64,000 nucleotides of DNA from Pedobacter psychrodurus (GTDB lineage: Bacteria; Bacteroidota; Bacteroidia; Sphingobacteriales; Sphingobacteriaceae). The stretch covers positions 262,847 through 326,846 of the forward strand of contig NZ_SJSO01000004.1 in assembly GCF_004331735.1 (NCBI RefSeq), in the 5' to 3' direction. Under the pieces are notes generated by a model, which was given only the letters and a program-made list of their open reading frames with translations, was not told where the DNA came from and did no database searches. Below are positions 9,162-18,353 of the stretch, piece by piece. The first letter of the stretch is position 1. Each line of letters opens with the position of its first letter. The translations under genes and the position numbers were made by a program.

Positions 9162-11921
9162 ATGAGTAAACTCGTAATTTTTTCTTGGCTTTATCTGTTA
9201 AGCATTCCGCTTTTTGCGCAAGATATTAAAGTTGCTCAATTAGATTGTGAATACCGGAATAATCCGATCGGAATTGATGTGTTTTCGCCAAGTTTAAGCT
9301 GGAAATTGCAATCATCAAAGCATAATGTGATGCAGGCTGCCTACCAGGTTTTAGTTTCGCGCAGTCAAAGTAATTTGGATAAAAATATTGGCGAGGTATG
9401 GGATACTAAAAAAGTGAATTCAGGTCAATCGATTCAGATACCTTACAAAGGAATTAAGCTATTATCAACCAAAACTTACTATTGGAAAGTCCGCGTTTGG
9501 GATAATTTTGGAAATCAATCTGCCTGGAGCACTTCAGCCTTTTGGCAAATGGGATTACGCCCTGCTGATGATTGGAAAGGAGCAAAATGGATTGCTTACG
9601 AGAAACTAGCCGATTCAAATGTAAATAGCTTACCAACTGACGGTAAAAAAGATAAACACAATAGCAACAACGTTCTGCCCATGTTCCGTAAGGGTTTTAC
9701 GGTGACCAAGCCAATAAAAAAGGCAACTGCATTTATTTCTGGTTTAGGTCATTTCGAAATGAGTTTAAACGGATCGAAAGTTGGCAACGATTTCCTGGCT
9801 CCCGGCTGGACAAAATACGATAAAGAGGCTTTGTACATTACATATGATTTAACCAGGCAGCTTAAGAAAGGTGAAAATGCAATTGGTGTGATGCTGGGCA
9901 ACGGTTTTTATTATGTTCCACCAGTTAAAGAGCGCTATAGAAAATTAAAAGTGGCTTTTGGTTACCCAAAAATGATCTGCAGATTACTGATTGAATATAG
10001 CGATGGTACTGCAGCCAATATCGTAAGTAACCAGGGCTGGAAAACTGCACCATCGCCCATTACTTTTTCGAGTATTTATGGTGGTGAGGATTATAATGCT
10101 AATCTCGAGCAAAAAGGCTGGGATTTGGCTGGTTTTAACGATTTGAAATGGAAATCTGCTTTATTGGTTGATGGACCAAAACTGAATGCACAGAAAGAAG
10201 AACCAATAAAGATTTTTGAAAATTTCACGGCACAAAATGTTACTTCGGTAGCCAATAATGAATGGGTTTACGATATGGGCCAGAACGCTTCTGCCATTAT
10301 CGAATTAAAAGTTCGAGGTAAAAAAGGCGATACTGTTCGCATCACACCAGCTGAACTATTAAAAGCCGATGGTTCGGTAACACAAAAAAACATTGGTGGA
10401 CCATCTTATTTTACCTACATATTAAAAGGGGAGGGTTTAGAAACCTGGCGACCAAAATTCTTTTATACCGGATTTAGGTATCTTCAAGTTAAAGGAGGAG
10501 TTCCAATTGATAAAGATAACACTTCAGGCAAAGTAGTAATCGAAGATTTAAAATCCTTACATATTAGGAATGCAGCTCAGCAAGTGGGTAAATTTTCTTC
10601 TTCTAACGAATTGTTTAATAAAACTTTCAGTTTGATCGATTGGGCCATTAAAAGTAACATGGTGAGTGTGTTTACCGACTGTCCGCACCGCGAAAAATTG
10701 GGCTGGTTAGAAGAGCTTCATTTAATGGGAAGTTCTGTACGGTACAATTATAATGCTGCACCCTTGTTTAAAAAAGCCTTGCAGGATATGAAAAACTCGC
10801 AATTGGTTAGTGGCTTGATCCCTGAAATTGCTCCTGAATATGTAAAGTTCGAATGGGGTGGCGATATGTTCCGCGATTCACCGGAGTGGGGCAGCAGTGG
10901 GATTTTGATGCCGTGGTATTTATATCAATGGTATGGCGATAAACAGGCGATGATTGATTATTACCCGATGATGCAGCGGTACATTAGTTATCTTGGTACT
11001 AAAGCCAAAGGTAACATCTTGTCGCAGGGCTTAGGCGATTGGTACGATTTAGGGCCAAACCCTCCTGGCGTTTCTCAACTAACCCCAATGGGCGTAACCG
11101 GAACAGCAATTTATTACTATGATTTAAATATCCTCGAAAAAATAGCCACACTTTTAGGTAAAAAAGCGGATGCGCTGGCCTATGCAAAACTTGCCGTCGA
11201 AGTCAGAAATGTTTTCAATAATAAATTTTTCGATGCAAAAACCAAACAGTATGCAACAGGTTCGCAGGCAGCAAATGCGATGGCTGTTTATATGAAACTG
11301 GTTGAAGAAAAAGATAAAAATGCCGTGATCGAGAATTTGGTTAAAGACATCAGAGATCGTAAAAACAGTTTAACAGCTGGTGATATTGGCTACCGTTATA
11401 TGTTACGTGTTTTAGAAGATGCCGGAAAATCGGATGTGATTTTCGACATGAACAGCCGTTCTGATGTGCCTGGTTATGGTATGCAGCTTGCCAAAGGTGC
11501 TACAGCCTTAACAGAATCGTGGGCGGCCTTGCCAACAGTATCTAACAATCATTTTATGCTGGGACACTTAATGGAATGGCTATACAGTGGTATTGGTGGT
11601 ATCCGTCAGGAAGAAAATTCGATTGCCTTTAACCATATTAAAATCGAGCCAGAAGTGGTGGGTGATTTAAATTTTGCTGATGTGAATTACGATTCTCCTT
11701 ATGGTAAAATATCAACCAAATGGACAAAAACAGCTAAAAATTTCACTTTGGAAGTCAACATTCCGGTAAATACAAAAGCTACAGTTTATTTTCCGGTTTT
11801 ACCGAAATATAATATCTCAGAAGAATACAATTCATCAGTTGACGATGCAGGAGTAGAAAATGGCAAAAGCAAGGTGGCTATAGGATCAGGTTATTATAAA
11901 TTTAATCTTGATTACAAATGA
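9162..11921 (+). CDS. Secreted GH78 alpha-L-rhamnosidase
   Basis: 919 residues from ATG 9162 (an in-frame TTG lies 3 bases earlier). The signal peptide ends at LSIPLFAQ. Domain order follows GH78: an Ig-like N-domain (about 25-130, YYWKVRVWDNFGNQSAWS), a sugar-binding N-domain with GLGHFEMSLNGSKVG (about 195-210), a concanavalin-like domain, then the (alpha/alpha)6-barrel with FTDCPHREKLGWLEE (about 500-514), FRDSPEWGSSGILMPW and TALTESWAALPTVSNNHFML. The DCPxRE...GW and TESW motifs carry the expected acidic catalytic residues. It removes alpha-L-rhamnosyl residues outside the cytoplasm. It overlaps the next gene by 4 bases (ATGA), so the two are translationally coupled. Confidence 0.92.
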   Translation: MSKLVIFSWLYLLSIPLFAQDIKVAQLDCEYRNNPIGIDVFSPSLSWKLQSSKHNVMQAAYQVLVSRSQSNLDKNIGEVWDTKKVNSGQSIQIPYKGIKLLSTKTYYWKVRVWDNFGNQSAWSTSAFWQMGLRPADDWKGAKWIAYEKLADSNVNSLPTDGKKDKHNSNNVLPMFRKGFTVTKPIKKATAFISGLGHFEMSLNGSKVGNDFLAPGWTKYDKEALYITYDLTRQLKKGENAIGVMLGNGFYYVPPVKERYRKLKVAFGYPKMICRLLIEYSDGTAANIVSNQGWKTAPSPITFSSIYGGEDYNANLEQKGWDLAGFNDLKWKSALLVDGPKLNAQKEEPIKIFENFTAQNVTSVANNEWVYDMGQNASAIIELKVRGKKGDTVRITPAELLKADGSVTQKNIGGPSYFTYILKGEGLETWRPKFFYTGFRYLQVKGGVPIDKDNTSGKVVIEDLKSLHIRNAAQQVGKFSSSNELFNKTFSLIDWAIKSNMVSVFTDCPHREKLGWLEELHLMGSSVRYNYNAAPLFKKALQDMKNSQLVSGLIPEIAPEYVKFEWGGDMFRDSPEWGSSGILMPWYLYQWYGDKQAMIDYYPMMQRYISYLGTKAKGNILSQGLGDWYDLGPNPPGVSQLTPMGVTGTAIYYYDLNILEKIATLLGKKADALAYAKLAVEVRNVFNNKFFDAKTKQYATGSQAANAMAVYMKLVEEKDKNAVIENLVKDIRDRKNSLTAGDIGYRYMLRVLEDAGKSDVIFDMNSRSDVPGYGMQLAKGATALTESWAALPTVSNNHFMLGHLMEWLYSGIGGIRQEENSIAFNHIKIEPEVVGDLNFADVNYDSPYGKISTKWTKTAKNFTLEVNIPVNTKATVYFPVLPKYNISEEYNSSVDDAGVENGKSKVAIGSGYYKFNLDYK

Positions 11922-13030
11922 AAAAGATAATCATCACACTTTTTCTTTTTGTTAGTGCATTAAAATTGAATGCTCAAACCGCTAATCCTGTTTCAACAGA
12001 AACCATGGAAAAGATTTATCAGGAAGTAAAAACACCTTATAAATATGGTCTGGTAATGGTTCCTGAAGATAAAGACCATAAAATGGATTGCCCAACTATA
12101 TTTAGGAAGGATAAAGATTGGTACATGACCTATTTAATTTTTAGCGGTCGCGGTTACGAAACCTGGTTGGCGAAAAGTAAAGATTTATTGCATTGGGAAA
12201 ATCAAGGCAAACTGATGTCGTTTGGCAACGAAGGCAATTGGGACGATAACCAAAAAGCAGGTTATAATGCATTACTAGATACCAAATGGGGTGGGAATTA
12301 TGGTGTAAATCAATTCGATGGCAAATATTGGATGTCGTATTTCGGTGGTAAGGAAAAAGGTTATGAAGTGGAGCCTTTGTCAATTGGAATGGCCTATACA
12401 AGCAAAAATCCATCAGTAGTTCAAGAGTGGAGTCGGTTAGATAAACCTGTTTTAGCTTCTGGCGATGCTGACGTGCGCTGGTGGGAAAACCGCAACAAAC
12501 TTTTTAAAAGCACAGTAATTGAAGATAAACAAAAACTTACTGGCCATGCATTCGTGATGTACTATAATGCTGTTGGCGATTCGTTGGTGAATAATAAAAA
12601 AACACGCTGGTACGAGCGAATTGGTATGGCAGTTTCTGACGATATGGTTCATTGGCAGCGTTTCAATAAAAACCCCGTGGTTCATCATCCAATCGGCATT
12701 ACAGGAGATGCTGTAATCCAAAAGATTAACGGAACCTGGGTAATGTTTTACTTCGGGGCGTTTTGGCAAGATAGAAAAGGCTCCTTTAACCGTTTTGCAG
12801 TCTCAAATGATCTGGTAAACTGGACCGACTGGACAGGCGATAACCTGATTGAATCATCAGAAAAATATGATGAATTGTATGCACATAAATCTTTCGTTTT
12901 GAAGTATAAGGGCACAGTATATCATTTTTACTGCGCCGTAAACAAGCAAGATCAACGCGGAATTGCCGTTGCTACATCGAAAGATTTAGGTAAAAGCACA
13001 TTAAATTTTGTAAGCGAAATGAAAAACTAA
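11918..13030 (+). CDS. Secreted five-bladed beta-propeller glycosidase (GH43/GH130-like clan)
   Basis: 370 residues with a signal peptide (cleavage after SALKLNAQ). Repeated blade motifs of the propeller glycosidases are visible: CPTIFRKDKDWYMTYLIF (about 48-65), WLAKSKDLLHWENQG, IGMAVSDDMVHWQRF and FAVSNDLVNWTDW. The acidic catalytic residues of GH43-type enzymes lie in blades; D in MDCPTIF is a candidate. Substrate could be arabinose, galactose or another sugar; I cannot assign a family number with certainty. It is coupled to the upstream GH78 by a 4-base overlap and the next gene starts 2 bases after its stop. Confidence 0.75.
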   Translation: MKKIIITLFLFVSALKLNAQTANPVSTETMEKIYQEVKTPYKYGLVMVPEDKDHKMDCPTIFRKDKDWYMTYLIFSGRGYETWLAKSKDLLHWENQGKLMSFGNEGNWDDNQKAGYNALLDTKWGGNYGVNQFDGKYWMSYFGGKEKGYEVEPLSIGMAYTSKNPSVVQEWSRLDKPVLASGDADVRWWENRNKLFKSTVIEDKQKLTGHAFVMYYNAVGDSLVNNKKTRWYERIGMAVSDDMVHWQRFNKNPVVHHPIGITGDAVIQKINGTWVMFYFGAFWQDRKGSFNRFAVSNDLVNWTDWTGDNLIESSEKYDELYAHKSFVLKYKGTVYHFYCAVNKQDQRGIAVATSKDLGKSTLNFVSEMKN

Positions 13031-13031
13031 A

Positions 13032-15626
13032 ATGATGAGTTCTCAATTTAAATATAGATTTTTTGGTTTGACGCTTTTAATGGTGATGTCTTTTGGCGTT
13101 ATTTCGACTGAAGCGAAGTCACGAACTTTCGAAAAAACAAACTCATCTGCGAAGTCAGATTGCTTCGGCTCGTACATTCCCAGCCTCGCAATGAAGATCA
13201 TATTTCCGTCATTGCGAGGAGGCGCGACGAAGCAATCTATTTTACATGAAAGATTGCTTCTCCCGATGAAAAATCGGGCTCGCAATGACGATGACATTAG
13301 ATCAAGAACAAGCTTTAACAAAAACTGGAAATTCTTCTTAGGTGATGAATCGAATGCTAAATCTCCAACATATAACGATCTTAAATGGAGAAAACTCACC
13401 TTACCACACGATTGGAGCATCGAAGGTAAATTTGATGAGAAAAATCCTGCCAAACCAGAGGGCGGTGGTTTACCCACAGGCATCGGCTGGTATAGAAAGG
13501 GATTTATAGCGCCAGCCAATTTTAAAAACAGATTGATTACCATCGAATTTGATGGCGTTTACAAGAACAGCAAAGTTTGGGTTAATGGAAAATATTTGGG
13601 CAAAAGGCCGTATGGTTATTCCTCATTTTCTTACGAAATAAGCAAGTTTTTGAAAACCGGGAAAAACATCATTGCGGTTAAAGTTGATAATTCTGCTCAG
13701 CCAGATTCTCGATGGTATTCAGGTTCGGGGATTTACAGAAACGTTTGGTTAACCTCAACAGCGAAAGTTGCGGTTTCCAATTGGGGAACTTTTATAACTA
13801 CTAACAATTCAGGGAAACTTGATGTGCAAACGCAGATTCAGAACAAAACTTTGAAATCACAATCTGTTCTTGTAATCAATTCAGTTTATAGCTCAGCAGG
13901 AAAATTGCTTATCAAAAGTAAACCTCAAACTCTTAAAGTTGACACTTCGGGAACAGCGGTAAACGGAACGCTGGATATTAAAAACCCAACACTTTGGTCT
14001 GTTGAAAATCCTTACCAATATAAATTAGTTACTCAAATTCTTCAAAGCGGAAAAGTAATTGATACTTACGAAACCAAATTTGGCATTCGTTCTTTCAATT
14101 TCGACGCACAAAAAGGCTTCTCTTTAAATGGGAAACCAATGAAAATTTTGGGCGTCTGCCTGCACCACGATTTAGGAGCTTTAGGGGCTGCAATAAATGT
14201 TCGGGCAATGGAACGCCAACTGGAAATGATGAAAGCAATGGGGGCGAATGCCATCCGTACGGCACACAATCCACCTGCCCCTGAATTTTTAGATTTATGC
14301 GACAAAATGGGCTTCCTTGTAATGGATGAGGCTTTTGATATGTGGGTGAAAAAGAAAACCAAAAATGATTACCATTTAAACTTTCCGCAATGGCATAAAA
14401 GTGATTTGGAAGATATGATTAAACGCGATCGTAACCATCCATCGATTATTCTCTGGAGCATCGGTAACGAAATCCGTGAGCAGTTTGATAGCACAGGTAT
14501 GGCGATTACAAAAGAGCTTGTAGGTATTGTTAAAAATCTGGATAAAACACGTCCGGTAATTTCGGCGTTAACCGAAACAAAAGCTGAAAAGAATTTTATC
14601 TATCAAGCCAATGCGCTAGATATTTATGGATTAAACTACAACCACAAACTTTACAAAGATTTCCCTAAAAATTATCCGGGCGTTAAATTTTTAGCAACAG
14701 AAACTACTTCTGCTTTGGAAACCAGGGGTTTTTACGATACTGCCGATACCATCCGCCGTTGGCCAAAAGATGGAAAAACAAAATTTACCGAAGGTAACAG
14801 TGAATGGTCGGCATCTGCTTATGATAATGTTTCGGCATACTGGGGCTCTACACATGAAGAAACCTGGGCAGCAGCTAAGAAATATGATCACGTATCTGGC
14901 TTATTTGTTTGGACAGGCTTTGATTACCTCGGCGAACCGCTACCATATCCCTGGCCAGCCAGAAGTTCGTACTTCGGAATCGTTGATTTGGCAGGTTTCC
15001 CGAAAGATTCATACTACATGTATCAAAGCGAATGGACCAACAAACCTGTACTGCATATTTTGCCACATTGGAACTGGAAACAGGGAAAATCTGTTGACGT
15101 TTGGACTTATTACAACAATGCCGATGAAGTAGAACTTTACCTGAACGGGAAATCATTAGGTAAAAGGTCAAAACAAGGTGATGAACTGCATGTATTGTGG
15201 AACGTGAATTTTGAACCAGGAACTTTAAAGGCTTTATCGCGTAAAAACGGGAAAGAGGTTTTAATACGTGAAGTGAAAACAGCAGGAGATCCGGCGAAAA
15301 TAGAACTAATAGCCGATAGAAAGAACATAAAAGCTGATGGTAAGGATTTATCTTTTGTTACTGTCCGCATTTTAGATGCTGCAGGAAATGTAGTGCCAAA
15401 CGCCGATAATTTAGTCGATTTTAAAATAGATGGTGTTGGTTTTATTGCAGGTGTTGATAATGGGTTTCAGGCAAGTGTTGAGCCTTTTAAAGCCAATTAC
15501 CGTAAAGCATTTCATGGTTTATGTTTAGCCATACTACAGTCAACAGAAAAAACAGGAACAATTAAACTAACGGCAACATCTGCTGGTTTGGTTTCTTCAT
15601 CGATTATAATTAATACTGGGAAATAA
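13032..15626 (+). CDS. Secreted GH2 family glycosidase (beta-galactosidase-like) with repeat-derived N-terminal insertion
   Basis: 864 residues. From about residue 88 the order is GH2 sugar-binding domain (SFNKNWKFFLGD, LPHDWSIEG, WYRKGF), Ig-like domain, TIM barrel and C-terminal DUF4982-like plus Ig-like domains. The acid/base Glu is in ILWSIGNEIRE (about 470-480), and the nucleophile region is FLATETTSALETRGFYD. After a signal-like start (MMSSQFKYRFFGLTLLMVMS) about 65 residues are encoded by dispersed palindromic repeats, including a complete 84-base (28-codon) CGTCATTGCGAGG-family copy at 13207-13290. The frame stays open through it. The insert lies between leader and first domain, so the enzyme may still fold. 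Substrate is probably a beta-galactoside side chain (inference). Confidence 0.87.
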   Translation: MMSSQFKYRFFGLTLLMVMSFGVISTEAKSRTFEKTNSSAKSDCFGSYIPSLAMKIIFPSLRGGATKQSILHERLLLPMKNRARNDDDIRSRTSFNKNWKFFLGDESNAKSPTYNDLKWRKLTLPHDWSIEGKFDEKNPAKPEGGGLPTGIGWYRKGFIAPANFKNRLITIEFDGVYKNSKVWVNGKYLGKRPYGYSSFSYEISKFLKTGKNIIAVKVDNSAQPDSRWYSGSGIYRNVWLTSTAKVAVSNWGTFITTNNSGKLDVQTQIQNKTLKSQSVLVINSVYSSAGKLLIKSKPQTLKVDTSGTAVNGTLDIKNPTLWSVENPYQYKLVTQILQSGKVIDTYETKFGIRSFNFDAQKGFSLNGKPMKILGVCLHHDLGALGAAINVRAMERQLEMMKAMGANAIRTAHNPPAPEFLDLCDKMGFLVMDEAFDMWVKKKTKNDYHLNFPQWHKSDLEDMIKRDRNHPSIILWSIGNEIREQFDSTGMAITKELVGIVKNLDKTRPVISALTETKAEKNFIYQANALDIYGLNYNHKLYKDFPKNYPGVKFLATETTSALETRGFYDTADTIRRWPKDGKTKFTEGNSEWSASAYDNVSAYWGSTHEETWAAAKKYDHVSGLFVWTGFDYLGEPLPYPWPARSSYFGIVDLAGFPKDSYYMYQSEWTNKPVLHILPHWNWKQGKSVDVWTYYNNADEVELYLNGKSLGKRSKQGDELHVLWNVNFEPGTLKALSRKNGKEVLIREVKTAGDPAKIELIADRKNIKADGKDLSFVTVRILDAAGNVVPNADNLVDFKIDGVGFIAGVDNGFQASVEPFKANYRKAFHGLCLAILQSTEKTGTIKLTATSAGLVSSSIIINTGK
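13207..13290. repeat. Complete CGTCATTGCGAGG-family palindromic repeat inside a coding region
   Basis: Left arm CGTCATTGCGAGG...CGACGAAGCAATCT and right arm AGATTGCTTC...GCTCGCAATGACG, the same family as 3819-3888 and 21822-21907. It is 84 bases long, a multiple of three, and adds 28 codons without a stop. Half-copies of this and of the CGTCATTTCGA family lie directly upstream (about 13098-13190). Confidence 0.88.
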
Positions 15627-15642
15627 AGGGGAGAGAGGCCAT

Positions 15643-15812
15643 GGTTCGTGTCCTCACGAAACACAATATAATATTTGGCCTGGTGGATAATAAAAAAATG
15701 GTCGGTGGAGACACCAACCATTAGAGAAAATAGAAGAATCTATCGGTTGGTGTCTCACCGACCGAAATAATTAAATAAAATAATAACATGGTTGGTGGAG
15801 ACACCAACCATT
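15643..15812. repeat. Cluster of palindromic repeats: GGTTCGTGTCCTCACGAA and three GGTTGGTGGAGACACCAACC-type units
   Basis: Units at 15643-15661 (as at 14-33), 15698-15721, 15744-15764 (reverse wording, GGTTGGTGTCTCACCGACC) and 15788-15812. They fill the 199-base gap before the solute-binding-like gene; the last unit ends 14 bases before the GTG start. Confidence 0.8.
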
Positions 15813-15825
15813 AGATAAAAATAAA

Positions 15826-16986
15826 GTGGAGAATACGATTAACTTAAAAGGAATAACCTGGAACCATAGTCGTGGGCTTTTGCCCATGGTGGCAACGGCA
15901 CAGCGGTTTTCTGAATTGCATCCGAATGTTCACATCACTTGGGAGAAAAGAAGTTTGCAGCAATTTGCCGATTTTTCGATCCAGGAATTAGCTGAACGGT
16001 TCGATTTATTGGTTATTGATCATCCTTGGGCGGGTTTTGCAGCTAAAACAAAATCTATTGTGCCTTTAGATTTTTACCTCTCTGATGAATATTTAAAAGA
16101 TCAGGAAGAAAATTCTGTTGGCCAATCTTACGAAAGTTACACTTATGATGATCACTTATGGGCCTTGCCTATAGATGCAGCAACACCGGTTGCCGCTTCA
16201 AGGCCAGATTTACTTGCCGAAAAAGGATTGCAACTGCCTAAATCTTTCGACGATTTATTGTCACTTGCCAATAGCGGTTTAGTAGCCTTTGCGGGCATTC
16301 CGATTGACGTTTTAATGAATTTTTATACGCTTTGCTGCTCATTTGGCGAAGATCCCTGCCAAAATGATGAAGAAGTGGTTTCCGCAGAAACAGGTGTTAA
16401 AGTTTTGAAAATGTACCGTGAGCTGGCTTCAAAAATGGATAAGGCAAATTTTGACAGAAACCCGATTCAGGTGTATGAGGCAATGACTTTAAGTGACGAA
16501 ATTGTTTATTGTCCTTTTGCTTACGGTTATTCGAACTATTCGCGTAATGGTTATGCCCGCAAAAACTTGCATTTTCACGATATGATTAGTTTAGATGGAA
16601 AAACCAACCTTCGAAGCACTTTAGGTGGAACCGGTTTGGCCATTTCTGCTAAATGCGATGAATTGGAGATGGCTGCTAAATATGTAGAATTTGTAGGTTC
16701 ACCAGCTTGTCAAGCTACTTTGTTTTTTGAAAGTGGTGGTCAACCTGGGTATTTAGCTGCCTGGAAAAACGAAGAAGTAAACCGCCAGAGTCAGAATTAT
16801 TTTTTAAACACTTTACCAGCTTTACAAAGGGCATTCCTTCGTCCGCGGTACCATGGTTCCATGTATTTTCAAGATCATGCAGGTGATGTTGTTCGCGATT
16901 ATTTAATGAAAGGCGGAGATGAAATTCAGGTTTTAACAGCCATAAATGTATTATATCAGAAATCTAAAAGCTTAGTATTATCATGA
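15826..16986 (+). CDS. Solute-binding-protein-like protein without signal peptide (SBP-like 1)
   Basis: 386 residues, resembling family 1 extracellular sugar-binding proteins of ABC transporters: HPNVHITWEKRSLQQF near the start, LWALPIDAATPVAASRPDLL (about 115-134), LGGTGLAISAKCDELEMAAKYVEF (about 267-290) and GQPGYLAAWKNEEVN. There is no signal peptide or lipobox, and the window has no ABC permease or ATPase, so it is probably cytoplasmic. GTG 15826 is used because no ATG lies upstream in frame near it. It overlaps the CoA-transferase start by 4 bases (ATGA). A sensor, chaperone or enzyme subunit handling a sugar-derived ligand is possible; the role is unknown. Confidence 0.8.
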   Translation: MENTINLKGITWNHSRGLLPMVATAQRFSELHPNVHITWEKRSLQQFADFSIQELAERFDLLVIDHPWAGFAAKTKSIVPLDFYLSDEYLKDQEENSVGQSYESYTYDDHLWALPIDAATPVAASRPDLLAEKGLQLPKSFDDLLSLANSGLVAFAGIPIDVLMNFYTLCCSFGEDPCQNDEEVVSAETGVKVLKMYRELASKMDKANFDRNPIQVYEAMTLSDEIVYCPFAYGYSNYSRNGYARKNLHFHDMISLDGKTNLRSTLGGTGLAISAKCDELEMAAKYVEFVGSPACQATLFFESGGQPGYLAAWKNEEVNRQSQNYFLNTLPALQRAFLRPRYHGSMYFQDHAGDVVRDYLMKGGDEIQVLTAINVLYQKSKSLVLS

Positions 16987-18134
16987 ACAAGCCGCTAGAA
17001 GGACTTTTGGTTTTAGAGTTTTGCCAGTTTTTGGCAGGACCGTCGGCTGGTTTAAAACTGGCTGATTTAGGCGCACGTGTAATCAAAATTGAGCGACCAA
17101 AAACAGGAGACGCTTGTAGACAACTATCCATTAAAAATCTTTTTGTAGATGAAGATAGCTTGCTTTTTCATACGATAAACCGCAATAAAGAAAGCTACGC
17201 TGCAGATTTAAAGAATCCTGATGATTTAGAAAGACTGAAAAAACTAATCCGCGAAGCCGATGTAATGACGCATAATTTCCGTCCAGGTGTAATGGAAAAA
17301 ATTGGGTTGGATTACGAGACGGTACAAAATATTAATCCCAAAATTGTTTATGGTGTGGTAACGGGCTATGGGAATGAAGGACCATGGAAAAATAAACCTG
17401 GTCAGGACTTATTGGTTCAATCAGTCTCAGGTCTTACTTTTTTATCGGGTGTTGATGTCGATGGACCTGTTCCATTTGGTCTTTCCGTTTCTGACATTAT
17501 GTGTGGAAACCATTTAGCGCAAGGAATAATGGCTGCTTTGATCAAAAGGACAAAAACAAACAAAAGCGTTCTGGTTGAAGTAAGTTTATTAGAATCGGTT
17601 TTGGATGTGCAATTTGAGGTATTAACCACTTACCTAAACGATGGTGGAAAATTACCCGATAGAAGCGGGGCAAAGGGAAGCGCGCACGCCTACTTAAGTG
17701 CACCTTATGGCATGTACGAAACTGCCGATGGTTATATCGCAATGGCAATGGGTAATCTCCCAAATATCTGTGCAATAATTAATTGCGATATCACTGATTT
17801 GTATGTTGAGGCGGGTTCAGCCTTTGAAAATCGTGATAAATTGATTATCCGTTTGGCTGACACTTTTAAAAAGGAAAATACCAAAACCTGGGTCGAACTG
17901 TTAGAAAATCACGGAATCTGGTGCGCTGAAGTATTGAATTATCAAACGGCAACAGCTTTGAGTACTTACAAAAACCTTGATATAGAGCAGCAATTGGATT
18001 TAGGTGGGAGCAAAATAATCAAGACAACCGTTAGTCCGATTAGGTTAGATAACGAAAAATTATTTGCAGCGAAAGCAGCACCAAAACTTGGGGAAAATAC
18101 GTCAGAGATTAATAAAGAGTTTGAATTAACGTAG
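16983..18134 (+). CDS. Class III CoA-transferase (CaiB/BaiF family), copy 1
   Basis: 383 residues of the family that moves CoA between carboxylic acids via an aspartyl-CoA intermediate. Family hallmarks: LEFCQFLAGPSAGLKLADLG and ARVIKIERP (residues 11-39), NRNKESYAADLK, HNFRPGVMEKIGLDY and GYGNEGPWKNKPGQD (127-142). Asp171, in SVSDIMCG, aligns by context with the catalytic Asp of formyl-CoA transferase. Length is near the family norm (about 380-430). It is translationally coupled to SBP-like 1. Roughly half or more of its residues match the copy at 18354 by eye. The acid substrate is unknown; sugar-acid use is suggested only by the neighbours. Confidence 0.92.
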   Translation: MNKPLEGLLVLEFCQFLAGPSAGLKLADLGARVIKIERPKTGDACRQLSIKNLFVDEDSLLFHTINRNKESYAADLKNPDDLERLKKLIREADVMTHNFRPGVMEKIGLDYETVQNINPKIVYGVVTGYGNEGPWKNKPGQDLLVQSVSGLTFLSGVDVDGPVPFGLSVSDIMCGNHLAQGIMAALIKRTKTNKSVLVEVSLLESVLDVQFEVLTTYLNDGGKLPDRSGAKGSAHAYLSAPYGMYETADGYIAMAMGNLPNICAIINCDITDLYVEAGSAFENRDKLIIRLADTFKKENTKTWVELLENHGIWCAEVLNYQTATALSTYKNLDIEQQLDLGGSKIIKTTVSPIRLDNEKLFAAKAAPKLGENTSEINKEFELT

Positions 18135-18196
18135 TTGTCACGTTGAGCCTGTCGAAACGTAGCAGAAAAAGTTCTTCGACAAGCTCAGAATGACAA
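18135..18196. repeat. Inverted repeat, TTGTCACGTTGAGCC...GCTCAGAATGACAA
   Basis: A short member of the family seen at 2555-2688, directly after the stop codon of CoA-transferase 1. Confidence 0.7.
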
Positions 18197-18225
18197 ACGA
18201 AAAATAAAATGAATTAAAAATCGGT

Positions 18226-18307
18226 CGTCATTTCGACTGAAGCGAAGCGGAATGGAGAAATCTTTGAACATAGTTTAAAAGGTCTCTCCGCTACGGTCGA
18301 GATGACG
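18226..18307. repeat. Palindromic intergenic repeat, CGTCATTTCGA family
   Basis: CGTCATTTCGACTGAAGCG...GAGAAATCTTT pairs with GGTCTCTCCGC...GGTCGAGATGACG. Other copies are at 30132-30212 and 35181-35264, with a half copy at 37032-37069. Confidence 0.8.
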
Positions 18308-18353
18308 ACCGCCCTATACTCAAAACGACGACTGATATTAAATAAATAAAATT

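Noticed and set aside
13043..13543. 166-codon minus-strand frame over the GH2 5' end
   Set aside because: It owes its length to the palindromic repeats, which are open in both directions; the plus frame continues into a clear enzyme.
15643..15812. Possible CRISPR-like array (several similar palindromes)
   Set aside because: Spacing is irregular, orientation alternates and the intervening sequences are not uniform spacers; no cas genes exist here.
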